Of a stretch of DNA of 64,000 bases, positions 1-8,099 are shown piece by piece. The stretch's first letter is position 1, and each line of letters opens with the position of its first letter. Made by a program: the position numbers and the translations under genes. The notes beneath the pieces were generated by a model, which was not told the DNA's origin, made no database searches, and saw only the letters and a program-made list of their open reading frames with translations. The DNA is from Candidatus Rokuibacteriota bacterium (GTDB lineage Bacteria > Methylomirabilota > Methylomirabilia > Rokubacteriales > CSP1-6), in contig JAHFDN010000006.1 of NCBI GenBank assembly GCA_023248995.1, positions 17,311-81,310 on the forward strand, read 5' to 3'.

Positions 1-487
1 GGTAGGGCGAACCAAAGTACGCCGCCGCAGCATGACAGCTGTGGTGGTCCAGGCAGCGGATGCGCTCGGTGCCGATCCCCAGGTGGTCGGTCACCAACCC
101 GAGGCGCTGGGCCTGCGGGATCCCGAACTTACCCCGCGAGGCGTCGATGAGCCCGAACTTGGCCCCGAGCTTCCTGAAGCGCTTCTCGAGCGTCCGCCGC
201 GCTGACGGGAGTCGGACCCCGTAGTATTCCCGGATATACCCGTCGTCCTGGAGCACCCGATCGAGCCACTCCTTGGCCGCCATGCGCGCCCCGGCCAGCG
301 CCACAACGTCCACGTCGCGCGGCGCGAGCCCCAGCTGGGCGAGGAGGGCCTCCACCGCGCGGCGCGGGTACCCCGAATCGTTCTTCACCCGGGTGAACCG
401 CTCCTCGCTCGCGCAGCCGACGATCTTGCCGTCCTTGAGGACGGCGGCGGTGGCGCAGTGGGTCTCGTTGATCCCGAGGACGATCAT
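1..487 (-). CDS. Carbamoyltransferase, N-terminal part (cut by window edge)
   Basis: The 162 visible codons run off the left end of the window. The protein starts MIVLGINETHCATAAV and contains SEERFTRVKND, then near residue 150 the histidine motif DHHSCHAAAAYF. These are hallmarks of the NodU/CmcH/HypF-type O-carbamoyltransferase fold, which moves a carbamoyl group from carbamoyl phosphate to a hydroxyl of a sugar or secondary metabolite. The acceptor cannot be told from this fragment. The ATG at 485-487 is the first start in frame and fits the family N-terminus. No partner gene is visible because the downstream side lies outside the window. A family call is safe; a specific product is not. 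Confidence 0.82.
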   Translation of the reverse strand, partial: MIVLGINETHCATAAVLKDGKIVGCASEERFTRVKNDSGYPRRAVEALLAQLGLAPRDVDVVALAGARMAAKEWLDRVLQDDGYIREYYGVRLPSARRTLEKRFRKLGAKFGLIDASRGKFGIPQAQRLGLVTDHLGIGTERIRCLDHHSCHAAAAYFGSPY

Positions 488-585
488 GGGACGCTCAGTC
501 AGGGAGCATCATACCAGAGGAGGGGGGCAAAGGAGGAGCAGCGGAGATCCGGCTGCCCCTCCGCGCGGGAGAGCGACGCGGGGGC

Positions 586-1110
586 TTACTTCTTGGACAG
601 CGCCAGGACGATCGCACGGCAGAAGGCCGGGAGGTCGTCGGGCTTGCGCGAGGTGATGAGGGTCCCGTCCACCACGACTTCCTCGTCCACCCAGGCGGCG
701 CCAGCGTTGATCATGTCGTCCTTGATGGCGAAGAAGCTCGTGGCCTTCTTGCCTTTCAGGATCCCGGCGGAGGCGAGCACCCAGCCGGCGTGGCAGATCG
801 CCGCGACGACTTTCCCCTGCTGGAACGCCTCGTGGACGAGCTTCACCATCGCGGCGTGCCGGCGCATCATGTCGGGGGCGTAGCCCCCCGGCACCACCAC
901 CGCGTCGAACTCCACCGCGCTCACGGCCTCCGCTTGCACGTCCACGTTCACCGGATAGCCGTGCTTGGAGGTGTAGGTCCTGGCCCCGCCGGCGCCGACC
1001 ACCTTCACCTCCGCCCCCTCCTCCCGGAGCCGGTAGTAGGGGACCCACAGCTCCATCTCCTGGTACATGTTCTCCGCGAGGATGGCGACCCGCTTGCCGT
1101 GGAGGCTCAT
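586..1110 (-). CDS. DJ-1/PfpI family protein (cysteine amidase/glyoxalase-like)
   Basis: This 174-residue protein has the full DJ-1/PfpI length. The nucleophile elbow AAICHAGW is present with Cys106-His107, and VVVPGGYAPD is seen near residues 71-80. Family members act as stress-related hydrolases, glyoxalases or deglycases in the cytoplasm. The segment YQEMELWVPYYRL aligns with the start of PfpI helix 1, but the glutamate that contacts the cysteine in archaeal PfpI appears to be Gln17 here, with Glu18 and Glu20 beside it. The true acid is therefore uncertain. The gene lies 10 bases after a zinc-ribbon gene on the same strand and is probably cotranscribed with it. Confidence 0.85.
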   Translation of the reverse strand: MSLHGKRVAILAENMYQEMELWVPYYRLREEGAEVKVVGAGGARTYTSKHGYPVNVDVQAEAVSAVEFDAVVVPGGYAPDMMRRHAAMVKLVHEAFQQGKVVAAICHAGWVLASAGILKGKKATSFFAIKDDMINAGAAWVDEEVVVDGTLITSRKPDDLPAFCRAIVLALSKK

Positions 1111-1120
1111 GCGCGTCCTC

Positions 1121-1285
1121 CTAGCTTTTGCGCGAGGTCTTCGAGAAGAAGGAACCCATCAACGGCTGGAGCTCCTTGCCCCCGCAGGCCGGACACGTGT
1201 ACTCCCCGCGCTCCCGCTCGCCGATGGTGAGGGTCAGCAACACTTCCTTCCGGCACTTCCCGCAGAGAAACTCGTATGAAGGCAT
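1121..1285 (-). CDS. FmdB-type small zinc-ribbon protein
   Basis: This is a 54-residue ORF beginning MPSYEFLCGKC, with two CxxC pairs (CGKC and CPAC). That is the layout of the FmdB/CxxC_CXXC_SSSS putative regulatory zinc ribbons, which usually start MPxYEYxC. The ATG at 1283-1285 is preferred over the ATG two codons upstream because GGAGG then sits seven bases away. The upstream ATG would almost touch the ribosome site. The function of the family is not well established; nucleic-acid or protein binding through zinc is likely. It precedes the DJ-1/PfpI gene by 10 bases. Confidence 0.75.
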   Translation of the reverse strand: MPSYEFLCGKCRKEVLLTLTIGERERGEYTCPACGGKELQPLMGSFFSKTSRKS

Positions 1286-1359
1286 ATCCATCCCTCCTCA
1301 GCACCCTCTCGAGGTTGCGCCCTTGGTGTAGCACGGGCCGGGCGAGGCGTCAAGATGGG

Positions 1360-2838
1360 TCAGGTCGGTAAGGACACGACCACCGACTTGACTTCCGTGT
1401 ACTCTTCGATCCCCTCGTGGCCGCCTTCCCGGCCGAGCCCCGACTCCTTGAACCCGCCGAAGGGGATCTCGTGGGTGTAGCCGGTGGCGTCGTTGGCGCC
1501 CACGAGGCCGTACTCGAGCTGCTCCGCCACCCGCATGACACGCGCCATGTCCCGGGCGTAGAAGTAAGCGGCCAGCCCGAACTTGGTGGCGTTGGCCCGG
1601 CGGATCACCTCCTCCTCCGTGTCGAAGAGGAGGATCGGCGCGGCGGGCCCGAAGATCTCTTCCTGGGCGATCGGCATGTCGTCGGTGACGTCGAGGAGCA
1701 CCGCGGGCGCGTAGAAGAAGCCCTTGGCGTAGAGGCCCTCGGTGAGGTAGTGGCCCCCGAGGGCCAGGCGCGCCCGGCGCTTGACGGCGTCCTGGACCAA
1801 CGCGTGCACCTTGGCGCGCGTCTCCTCGTTGATGAGGGGGCCGATCTGGGCCCCCGGCTCGAAGCCGGGGGCGACCTTGAGGCGCTTCACCGCGTCGATG
1901 AAGGCGGGGACGAACCGATCCGCGACGGACCGCTGGACGTAGATCCGGTTGGCGCAGATGCAGGACTGGCCGCCGACCCGGAGGTACTTCATCGCCACCG
2001 CCCCCTCGACCGCCGCGGGGAGATCGGCATCCTCGAACACGATGAACGGCGCGTTCCCGCCGAGCTCGAAGGAGAGCCGCTTGATCTGCTTGGCCGCGTT
2101 CTCCATGATGCCCTTCCCCACGTCCGTGGAGCCCGTGAAGCCGATCTTGCGGATGAGGGGGTGGGTCAGGAGCTCGTTGCCGACCAGGCGCGAGCGGTTA
2201 GTGGTGAGCACGTTGAAGACGCCGCGGGGCAGCCCCGCGTCCTGGGTGATCTTGGCGATGGCGAGCGCTGTGAGCGGGGTGGCGGAGGCCGGCTTGAGGA
2301 CGACCGTGCAGCCGGCGGCCAGCGCGGGGGCGATCTTGCGGGTGACCATGGTCGCGGGGAAGTTCCACGGGGTGACCGCGGCGACGAGGCCGATGGGCTG
2401 ATGGAACACCCAGTAGCGCTTGCCCGGCTGGGGCGAAGGGATCCACTCCCCGGTCATCCGCCGCGCTTCCTCCGCGAACCAGCCGAAGTAGCCGAGGGAG
2501 AACTGGACCTCCTTTCGCGCCTCCTCGAACGGCTTGCCGTTCTCGAGCGTGATCAGGCGCGCCAGCTCGTCCCGGCGCTCCTCCATCAGTCGCTGGATGG
2601 TCAGAAGGAACTGCCCGCGGTCCTTCGGCGCCAGCACAGACCAGTCCTTGAACGCCGCCTGCGCCGCGTCCACCGCCCGCAGGACCTCGGGGGTGGCGCC
2701 GTTCGCGACGCGCGCCACGACGGACTGGTCGGCGGGGTTGACGACATCGAACGTGGCGCCCCCCTCGGCGAGCACCCATCCCCCGTTGATGTACATGCGC
2801 TTGGCGTCGTCCTTCATGTTGACCGCGCCCTCTTCCAT
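1360..2838 (-). CDS. NAD(P)-dependent aldehyde dehydrogenase, succinate-semialdehyde type
   Basis: This aldehyde dehydrogenase superfamily protein has about 492 residues, the usual length. The cofactor region (TPWNFPATMVTRKIAPALAAG), the glutamate motif FELGGNAPFIVF and the catalytic cysteine in GGQSCICANRIYV are all visible. The C-terminal part has PFGGFKESGLGREGG. The overall pattern resembles GabD-like succinate-semialdehyde dehydrogenases, which oxidise a semialdehyde to the acid, but substrate choice in this family cannot be read from motifs. The ATG at 2836-2838 lies six bases after GGGAGG; an in-frame GTG directly before it is a possible alternative start. It follows a lipoprotein gene on the same strand by about 20 bases. 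Confidence 0.88.
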   Translation of the reverse strand: MEEGAVNMKDDAKRMYINGGWVLAEGGATFDVVNPADQSVVARVANGATPEVLRAVDAAQAAFKDWSVLAPKDRGQFLLTIQRLMEERRDELARLITLENGKPFEEARKEVQFSLGYFGWFAEEARRMTGEWIPSPQPGKRYWVFHQPIGLVAAVTPWNFPATMVTRKIAPALAAGCTVVLKPASATPLTALAIAKITQDAGLPRGVFNVLTTNRSRLVGNELLTHPLIRKIGFTGSTDVGKGIMENAAKQIKRLSFELGGNAPFIVFEDADLPAAVEGAVAMKYLRVGGQSCICANRIYVQRSVADRFVPAFIDAVKRLKVAPGFEPGAQIGPLINEETRAKVHALVQDAVKRRARLALGGHYLTEGLYAKGFFYAPAVLLDVTDDMPIAQEEIFGPAAPILLFDTEEEVIRRANATKFGLAAYFYARDMARVMRVAEQLEYGLVGANDATGYTHEIPFGGFKESGLGREGGHEGIEEYTEVKSVVVSLPT

Positions 2839-2857
2839 CACGGCCCTCCCGAACGGC

Positions 2858-3346
2858 TCAGTAAGCCTTGTTGATCACGATGTCCACCTTGCTCGATCCG
2901 ACCGGCACCGGGTTGCCGGGGTAGACGCCCTCCAGGTTCCCCGGCCCGGCCGCGCCCACCAGCCCGGCTGGGTCGATGCGCGCCGTCACGTACATCTTGC
3001 CATCGAAGGTCGCCCCGACCAGCGTGATGTCCTCGGCCGTCAGCTTGTACTCGTAGGGGAAGGTGGCTCCGGCGACCCGCTTGACCACGATGGGCGGCTT
3101 GGTCGGCCCCGGAGACTTGGACGCGATGATCAGGAGGAGCGGCTCCTTGGGGGCTTTGTCCTTGAGCGCCGGATCCAGGCTGATCGTCCCTGAGATCGCC
3201 GCTTCGGCGGCGGGCTGGGGCGCCGTGCCCCGGGCCCCGGAGGCCGTCTTCTCCTCCTTCTTGTCGCCGCCGCAGCCGCCGAGCCCGGCCAGCAGGACCA
3301 CGAGACCCAGCATCGTCCAGGAGCCCCGACATCGCCGATTCCTCAC
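2858..3346 (-). CDS. Lipoprotein with CcmI/CycH C-terminal-like domain
   Basis: The 162-residue product has a short signal peptide ending in the lipobox LAGLGGCG (Cys near residue 25), followed by a charged linker. From about residue 48 the sequence ISGTISLDPALKDKAPKEP begins a beta-sandwich like the C-terminal domain of the cytochrome c maturation protein CcmI/CycH. No TPR part and no other ccm gene is present, so a role in heme attachment is not implied. It lies about 20 bases downstream of the inner ABC permease gene and may be part of that operon. The start is a GTG with GGAGG-type sequence upstream. The domain assignment is from pattern only. Confidence 0.6.
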   Translation of the reverse strand: MRNRRCRGSWTMLGLVVLLAGLGGCGGDKKEEKTASGARGTAPQPAAEAAISGTISLDPALKDKAPKEPLLLIIASKSPGPTKPPIVVKRVAGATFPYEYKLTAEDITLVGATFDGKMYVTARIDPAGLVGAAGPGNLEGVYPGNPVPVGSSKVDIVINKAY

Positions 3347-3367
3347 GTTCCGCCCCCTCCCCCGACG

Positions 3368-4294
3368 CTAACCCTTCACCGAGCCGGTGATGCCCGCGAC
3401 GTAATGCTCGACGAAGAACGAGTAGATCAACGCCACCGGGATCGAGCCCAGCAGCGCGCCCGACATGAGCTCGCCCCAATAGAACACGTCTCCTTTGATC
3501 AGTTCGCTCACGACGCCGACGGGAACCGTCTTGTTCGCGTTGTCGTAGATGAAGACCAGCGCGTACAGGAACTCGTTGGCCGACAGGGTGAAGGCGAACA
3601 TCCCCGCGGACAGCACCCCCGGGAGCGCCACGGGCAGGATGATCCGCACCATGGCCTGGATCCGGGTGGCGCCGTCGATCATCGCCACCTCCTCCAACTC
3701 CTTCGGGATCGTGCGGAAGTAACCGGTCAGGAGCCACGTGCAGAACGGCACCAGGAAGGTCGGATAGGCCACGATGAGCCCCCACGGCGTGTTGAGGAGG
3801 TTTCCGTGCACGAGCGGCAGGTCCCCGATGACGTCGGACAGCGGGATGAAGAGCAGCGTGGGCGGGACCAGGTACGTGACGAAGATCAGGACCCCGAACG
3901 TGTCCGCGCCCCGGAATTTGAGGCGCGCGAGCGCGTACGCGGAGGTGATGCCCGCGAACAGCGAGATGAAGGTCGAGACGAGGGCGATGAACAGCGTGTT
4001 CTGGAGCCACCGGATGAAGAGCGTGTCCCGCAGGAGGTAGCGCCAGTGAAAGAGGCAGTCGTCCATGAGGGCCGGGCCGTTCACGTGGAACGTCCGGACC
4101 TGCTCCACGATGGTCGTCGTGCAGGCCACCGGGATGAAGGGGTTCACGCTCCGGTTGTACGTCTCGTGCGTGGACTTGATGGAGGTGACGAACATCCAGT
4201 AGAAGGGAAACAGGGTGAAGACGATGAAGAAGAAGAGCGGGAGGTGATAGACGAGCAGCCGCCTGCCGAAGCCCTCGCCGATCTGGGGGCGCAT
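3368..4294 (-). CDS. ABC transporter permease, carbohydrate type (MalG-like)
   Basis: This 308-residue inner-membrane protein has about six hydrophobic segments. The EAA loop that docks the ATPase is clear (EVAMIDGATRIQAMVRIILPVALPG without its first residues). It matches the second permease of CUT1 sugar importers. The ATG at 4292-4294 is two bases from the stop of the upstream permease gene, so the two are translated in sequence. One periplasmic loop contains an unusually long insert after SVNPFIPVAC compared with typical MalG. The transported compound is unknown. No ATP-binding subunit is encoded here, so a shared or distant ATPase must serve the system. Confidence 0.88.
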   Translation of the reverse strand: MRPQIGEGFGRRLLVYHLPLFFFIVFTLFPFYWMFVTSIKSTHETYNRSVNPFIPVACTTTIVEQVRTFHVNGPALMDDCLFHWRYLLRDTLFIRWLQNTLFIALVSTFISLFAGITSAYALARLKFRGADTFGVLIFVTYLVPPTLLFIPLSDVIGDLPLVHGNLLNTPWGLIVAYPTFLVPFCTWLLTGYFRTIPKELEEVAMIDGATRIQAMVRIILPVALPGVLSAGMFAFTLSANEFLYALVFIYDNANKTVPVGVVSELIKGDVFYWGELMSGALLGSIPVALIYSFFVEHYVAGITGSVKG

Positions 4295-4296
4295 CG

Positions 4297-5292
4297 CTAG
4301 CGCTCCTCCCGCCGGAGGTAGACCAGCTGGAAGACGATCACGAGCGCCAGGACAGGGAACATGAAGAGCGAAATGGCCGCGCCGAGACCGAGCCGCGTTC
4401 CCACCATCGCGACCTGGTAGGCGTAGGTCGCGAAGAGGTGCGTGCTGTTGGCCGGCCCGCCGCGCGTCAGCACGTACACGATCTGGAAGTCGGAGAAGGT
4501 GACGACGATGGAAAAGACGATGACCACGACCATGATCGGCTTGATCCCCGGCAGGGTCACGCGCCGGAAGCGCTGCCAGGCGCCCGCACCGTCGATGGCC
4601 GCGGCCTCGTAGAGCTCCGGGCTGATCGTCTGCAGCCCCGCCAGGAACGCGATCGCATAGAAGGGAGTCCCGCGCCAGATGTTGACGAACGTCACCGACA
4701 TGAGGGCCAGGAAGGGATCTCCGAGCCACAAGGGTCCCTTCACGTAGCCCCAGCCCATCCAGACGTAGAATTGCCGAAGCGTCCAGTTGATGACGCTGAA
4801 GTCAGGATCGAAGATCCAGAGGAAGGCGATCGTGCTGAGGACCGTCGGGATGATCCACGGAAGGAGGACCGCGGCGCGGATCAGCCGCTTGAACCGCACC
4901 ACCCGGTTCAGCAGGACCGCGAGCCAGATCCCGAGGACCCACTTCACCGCGGTGGCGATGGCCGTGTAGACGAAGCTGTTCCAGACCGTGTCCCAGAAGA
5001 CGCCGTCCCGGGTCCAGAGGACGACGTAGTTCCTGAGGCCGACGAAGCTCACCCGGGACCACGGCATCCCGATCTCTTTGTTGGTGAGGCTCATCCAGAC
5101 GCCCCAGGCGAACGGGTAGGCGATGAAGGCGAAGATGATGAAGGCGGCGGGGAGCATGAGAACGTACCCCAGCACGCCAGGCCGATCCAGGAGCCCGAGC
5201 GCGGCCTGCGGCCGCCAGCCGGTCCGAATCCCTGCCAGGCGAACGGCGTCCGACTCTCCGCCCCCCGTCGCCGGAAGCTTCGACAAGGTCAC
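4297..5292 (-). CDS. ABC transporter permease, carbohydrate type (MalF/UgpA-like)
   Basis: The 331-residue product has a hydrophobic N-terminal segment (LGYVLMLPAAFIIFAFIAY), further membrane spans and an EAA motif ELYEAAAIDGAGAWQRFRRV. It is the first permease of a CUT1-type importer. A GTG start at 5290-5292 that overlaps the TGA of the binding-protein gene is chosen. A longer reading frame is open upstream but would run about 40 bases back into that gene. The order binding protein, permease, permease, lipoprotein is typical for sugar or polyol importers. The substrate cannot be predicted from the sequence. Confidence 0.88.
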   Translation of the reverse strand: MTLSKLPATGGGESDAVRLAGIRTGWRPQAALGLLDRPGVLGYVLMLPAAFIIFAFIAYPFAWGVWMSLTNKEIGMPWSRVSFVGLRNYVVLWTRDGVFWDTVWNSFVYTAIATAVKWVLGIWLAVLLNRVVRFKRLIRAAVLLPWIIPTVLSTIAFLWIFDPDFSVINWTLRQFYVWMGWGYVKGPLWLGDPFLALMSVTFVNIWRGTPFYAIAFLAGLQTISPELYEAAAIDGAGAWQRFRRVTLPGIKPIMVVVIVFSIVVTFSDFQIVYVLTRGGPANSTHLFATYAYQVAMVGTRLGLGAAISLFMFPVLALVIVFQLVYLRREER

Positions 5293-6650
5293 CCGCCGTA
5301 GATCGCGTTGAGCTGGCTCTCTCCCCACTTCAGCGATTCTTCGGGCGACATTTTCCCGGTGGCGACGTTCGCCAGCATGTCAATCAGCACGTAGTTCTGG
5401 ACCACCCGTGCCGCCTTGGCGTCGGAGCTGCCCTTCCACCCGACGTTCCGCCCCTCCAGCAAATGGTCCCGGAAGGGCTTGAGGGCGGGGAACATGTCCC
5501 ACATGATGTCCTTCAAGTAGACCTTCAGCCCCGCCGCCTGATAGGCCTGGCCGCGCCGCAGGTACTTGGAGAGCTGGTCCTTGTCCATCAGCCAGCGGAT
5601 GAACTCCTTGGCCGCCTGCACGTTCTTCGAGTACTTGGGAATGGCCAGCTGCTGGCTGTAGTGATAGTGGAAGACGCCCGCGGGTCCCTCCGGGTTGGGC
5701 ACGTGGCCGATGTCGTTGGCCACCGGCTCCCCCTTGTCGTCCAGGATGACGTTGTTCGATGCCGTGAGGTAGATGCTGGGGGCGTTGTTCGTCGCCGCGA
5801 TCGCCCCCGACAGGAACGCCCGGTTGTTGCTCGAGTCGTCCCAACCCGCGCCGGCGGGATCCATGGCGTCGTCCCACAGCGCTTTGAAGAATTTCAGGGC
5901 CTCCAGGCACTGCTTGCTCCCGATGGCGACCCGGCCCCGTTCGTCGCGCTCGACGGCGCCGAAGCTCCAGAGGTACGGATAGGTGAAGTCCACGGCGTCC
6001 CCGAAGGTGTGGCCGACCGTCTGCCCCACGGGATGACCCGCCGCCTTCCACTTCTTCCCCTCGCGCCGCAGGTCCTCCCACGTGAATTTCTTGGTCTTGG
6101 TGTACGTCGTGGGCCAATCCGAGCCCGCCGCCTTCAGGTACGACTTCCGCACGACGAAGATGTTCGGCACGATGGTATGCGGCACCGCGTTGAAGCGCCC
6201 GCCCAGCATGGCATGGGCCTTCGCGTAGTCGACGTAGCCACCGTACTTCGATTCGATATCGGCCGCGATGTCCGTGACGTCCACCAGGGTGTCCGCGTAC
6301 TGGTTCTGCCAGTTGTGGAAGAACTGGATGATGTCGGGCCCCTGCTTGCCCTCGATCGCCGCCGAGGCCCGGGCGGGGATGTCGTTGGCGTTGATCTGCT
6401 CGATCTTGACGTTGACGTTGTGCTGCTTCCCCCACTCGGTGCCCTGCCGGAGGATCTCCACGTCGGCCGGCGGCGAGAAGTTCTTCCAGAGCAGGAAGTG
6501 GAGCGAGGCGCCCTGGGCGTACGCCGGCGCCTTCCGGGCCGCCAGGATCCCCTCGAGGCCCAGGCCGGCCGCCGCGCCGGTGGCCAACCCCGCCGTCTTC
6601 ACGAAGTCGCGACGCGTGATTCCCCGCTGCTTGTCCGCCTGATCCGTCAT
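5289..6650 (-). CDS. Extracellular solute-binding protein, Tat-exported
   Basis: The 453-residue protein begins with a twin-arginine signal, ITRRDFVKTAGLATGAAAG, ending near residue 48 after APAYAQG. The mature part is a family-1 solute-binding fold (LHFLLWKNFSPPADVEIL at its start). It would deliver a carbohydrate-like ligand to the two permeases that follow. The ATG at 6648-6650 is seven bases from AGGAGG and places the Tat motif correctly; the reading frame is open further upstream but lacks a ribosome site. Use of Tat rather than Sec suggests folding before export. No lipobox is seen, so it should be free in the periplasm. Confidence 0.87.
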   Translation of the reverse strand: MTDQADKQRGITRRDFVKTAGLATGAAAGLGLEGILAARKAPAYAQGASLHFLLWKNFSPPADVEILRQGTEWGKQHNVNVKIEQINANDIPARASAAIEGKQGPDIIQFFHNWQNQYADTLVDVTDIAADIESKYGGYVDYAKAHAMLGGRFNAVPHTIVPNIFVVRKSYLKAAGSDWPTTYTKTKKFTWEDLRREGKKWKAAGHPVGQTVGHTFGDAVDFTYPYLWSFGAVERDERGRVAIGSKQCLEALKFFKALWDDAMDPAGAGWDDSSNNRAFLSGAIAATNNAPSIYLTASNNVILDDKGEPVANDIGHVPNPEGPAGVFHYHYSQQLAIPKYSKNVQAAKEFIRWLMDKDQLSKYLRRGQAYQAAGLKVYLKDIMWDMFPALKPFRDHLLEGRNVGWKGSSDAKAARVVQNYVLIDMLANVATGKMSPEESLKWGESQLNAIYGG

Positions 6651-6761
6651 GATGGCCCTCCTGGGAGGCCGGCGCCGGCCCCCGCTCAAAGTGTGGGTGC
6701 GATCACTCGGCTGGAAGCTCTCCAAAAACCGCGTATAAGTATCGGCCTTGAGGATTCGTTG

Positions 6762-7463
6762 TCAAGGAATTCCCGTGCCGGCGGGACCCAGTGTGAGAAC
6801 CAGCCTCTCCCCCTCGCGCCTGATCGCCAGCCGGAGCGGCTCAGCGAGGGTCACCCCCACCAGGACTTCCCTCACGGCCTGGCGGGAGAGGACCGGCCGC
6901 TCGTTGACCTCGACAATCACGTCTCCGGTCCTGAGTCCCCCCTGCTCCGCCCGGCTCCCCTTGATCACCACCGCCACCGAAGGAACCGGCCCGCCCGGGC
7001 CCTCGGACTCGCCGGGCGGCTCCCGCATCACGAAGCCGAACTCGGCGGCGACGCGTTCGGCCACGACCTCGGCCGGCATCACCCCCAGCCGGACCTGGAC
7101 TCGTCGGCGCCCCTCGCCCGCCCGGAGCACGGTCAGTGCCACCTCTTCCCCGACCGGCGTCGCGGCCACGAGACGCTGCAGCGCGCGCGTGTCCACGACC
7201 GGCCCATCCTTGAAAGCCACCACCAGATCGCCGTTCTTGAGGCCGGCCTGGGCCGCCGGCGTCTCCTTCAGCACCTCGACGACCAGCGCCCCGTACCCCT
7301 CGCGGATCCCATGGCGGAGGGAAATCTCCTCCATCTCCTGCTCGGAGAGGTCGCGGATGCGCACCCCCAGCCACCCCCATGGCGTCGCGTCGGCCACGCC
7401 CGGCAGCGCCAGGAGGGCGAGGAGCAGGAGCCGGGCCGAAAACGTGCGCGCGCCGGCCGCCAT
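6762..7463 (-). CDS. Exported protein with two PDZ domains, no protease domain
   Basis: A signal peptide (FSARLLLLALLALPGVADA) is followed by two PDZ-like domains, at about residues 30-115 and 125-230. Each has the typical core: AAQAGLKNGDLVVAFKDG and AEQGGLRTGDVIVEVNER. There is no serine-protease triad, so this resembles the C-terminal half of HtrA/DegP standing alone. It may be a periplasmic adaptor that binds protein C-termini. It starts at an ATG that shares a base with the stop of the Lon-N gene, so the two are translationally coupled. Partner proteins are unknown. Confidence 0.8.
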   Translation of the reverse strand: MAAGARTFSARLLLLALLALPGVADATPWGWLGVRIRDLSEQEMEEISLRHGIREGYGALVVEVLKETPAAQAGLKNGDLVVAFKDGPVVDTRALQRLVAATPVGEEVALTVLRAGEGRRRVQVRLGVMPAEVVAERVAAEFGFVMREPPGESEGPGGPVPSVAVVIKGSRAEQGGLRTGDVIVEVNERPVLSRQAVREVLVGVTLAEPLRLAIRREGERLVLTLGPAGTGIP

Positions 7464-8098
7464 CAGGTCACCTGGCGGAGGAGATCGTCCAGCGCGGCGG
7501 CCAGCCGCTCGAGCCGTCGGCGGACATCGAGCGTCTCCAGGAGCTCCTGCCTGAGGTCGGGGTCAGGGATGACCGCCGACGCGATCCGGTCCGCGACCAC
7601 GCCCGGGGCGGTGACGGCGTGGAACGCCTGCTCGATCTCGGGCGAGGCCTGGCCGTGAGCCTTGAGCAGCTCGAGAGAGGCCGCCGTCACACGCCGGGTC
7701 TCGGAGGCGAGCCCCGCGCCCTCCGGGACCTCCTCCGCGAGAACGCGCGCGCGCACGAGGCGGTAGAGCGTGTCGGTCGGCAGCTCGGTCTCGATCCGGA
7801 TCCGACAATCGCCGCGGAGCAGGATGTTGAACCGCCCGCTGGCGAGCCGTTCCCACCGAACGATCTCGCCGGCCCCGGCGACCGGGTGGACCGCAGGTCT
7901 GCCGTCGTAGGCGGCCTCGTAGCCGGGCTTGAGCCCGACCACGGCCAGACGCCGATCGCGGGCCAGGCAGTCCGACACCATGGCGCGGTAGCGCGCCTCG
8001 AAGACGTGAAGGGGCAGGAGCGTGTGGGGGAAGAACGTCAGCCCCGGGAGGGGGAAGATCGGCAGGACGACGGAGCGCCCAGAGTCGGCGATCGCCAC
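7463..8098 (-). CDS. LON substrate-binding (N-terminal) domain protein
   Basis: The 211-residue protein consists of a LON N-domain only: PLPGLTFFPHTLLPLHVFE near residues 17-35 is the PUA-like beta strand block, followed by helices. It has no AAA+ or protease domain. Stand-alone LonN proteins are common and are thought to bind unfolded or specific substrates; their biochemical role is poorly known. The GTG start is one base from the mrp stop codon, and the gene ends in an overlap with the PDZ gene. That makes a compact mrp-lonN-pdz operon. The grouping hints at protein quality control, which is inference. Confidence 0.85.
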   Translation of the reverse strand: MAIADSGRSVVLPIFPLPGLTFFPHTLLPLHVFEARYRAMVSDCLARDRRLAVVGLKPGYEAAYDGRPAVHPVAGAGEIVRWERLASGRFNILLRGDCRIRIETELPTDTLYRLVRARVLAEEVPEGAGLASETRRVTAASLELLKAHGQASPEIEQAFHAVTAPGVVADRIASAVIPDPDLRQELLETLDVRRRLERLAAALDDLLRQVT

Positions 8099-8099
8099 G

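Noticed and set aside
5463..7658. Very long plus-strand open frame across the binding protein and PDZ genes
   Set aside because: It is antisense to well-supported genes, has extreme Arg/Val/Gly/Pro content and no family motif. High GC creates such frames here; the same applies at 1417-2874, 14168-15811 and 59763-62180.
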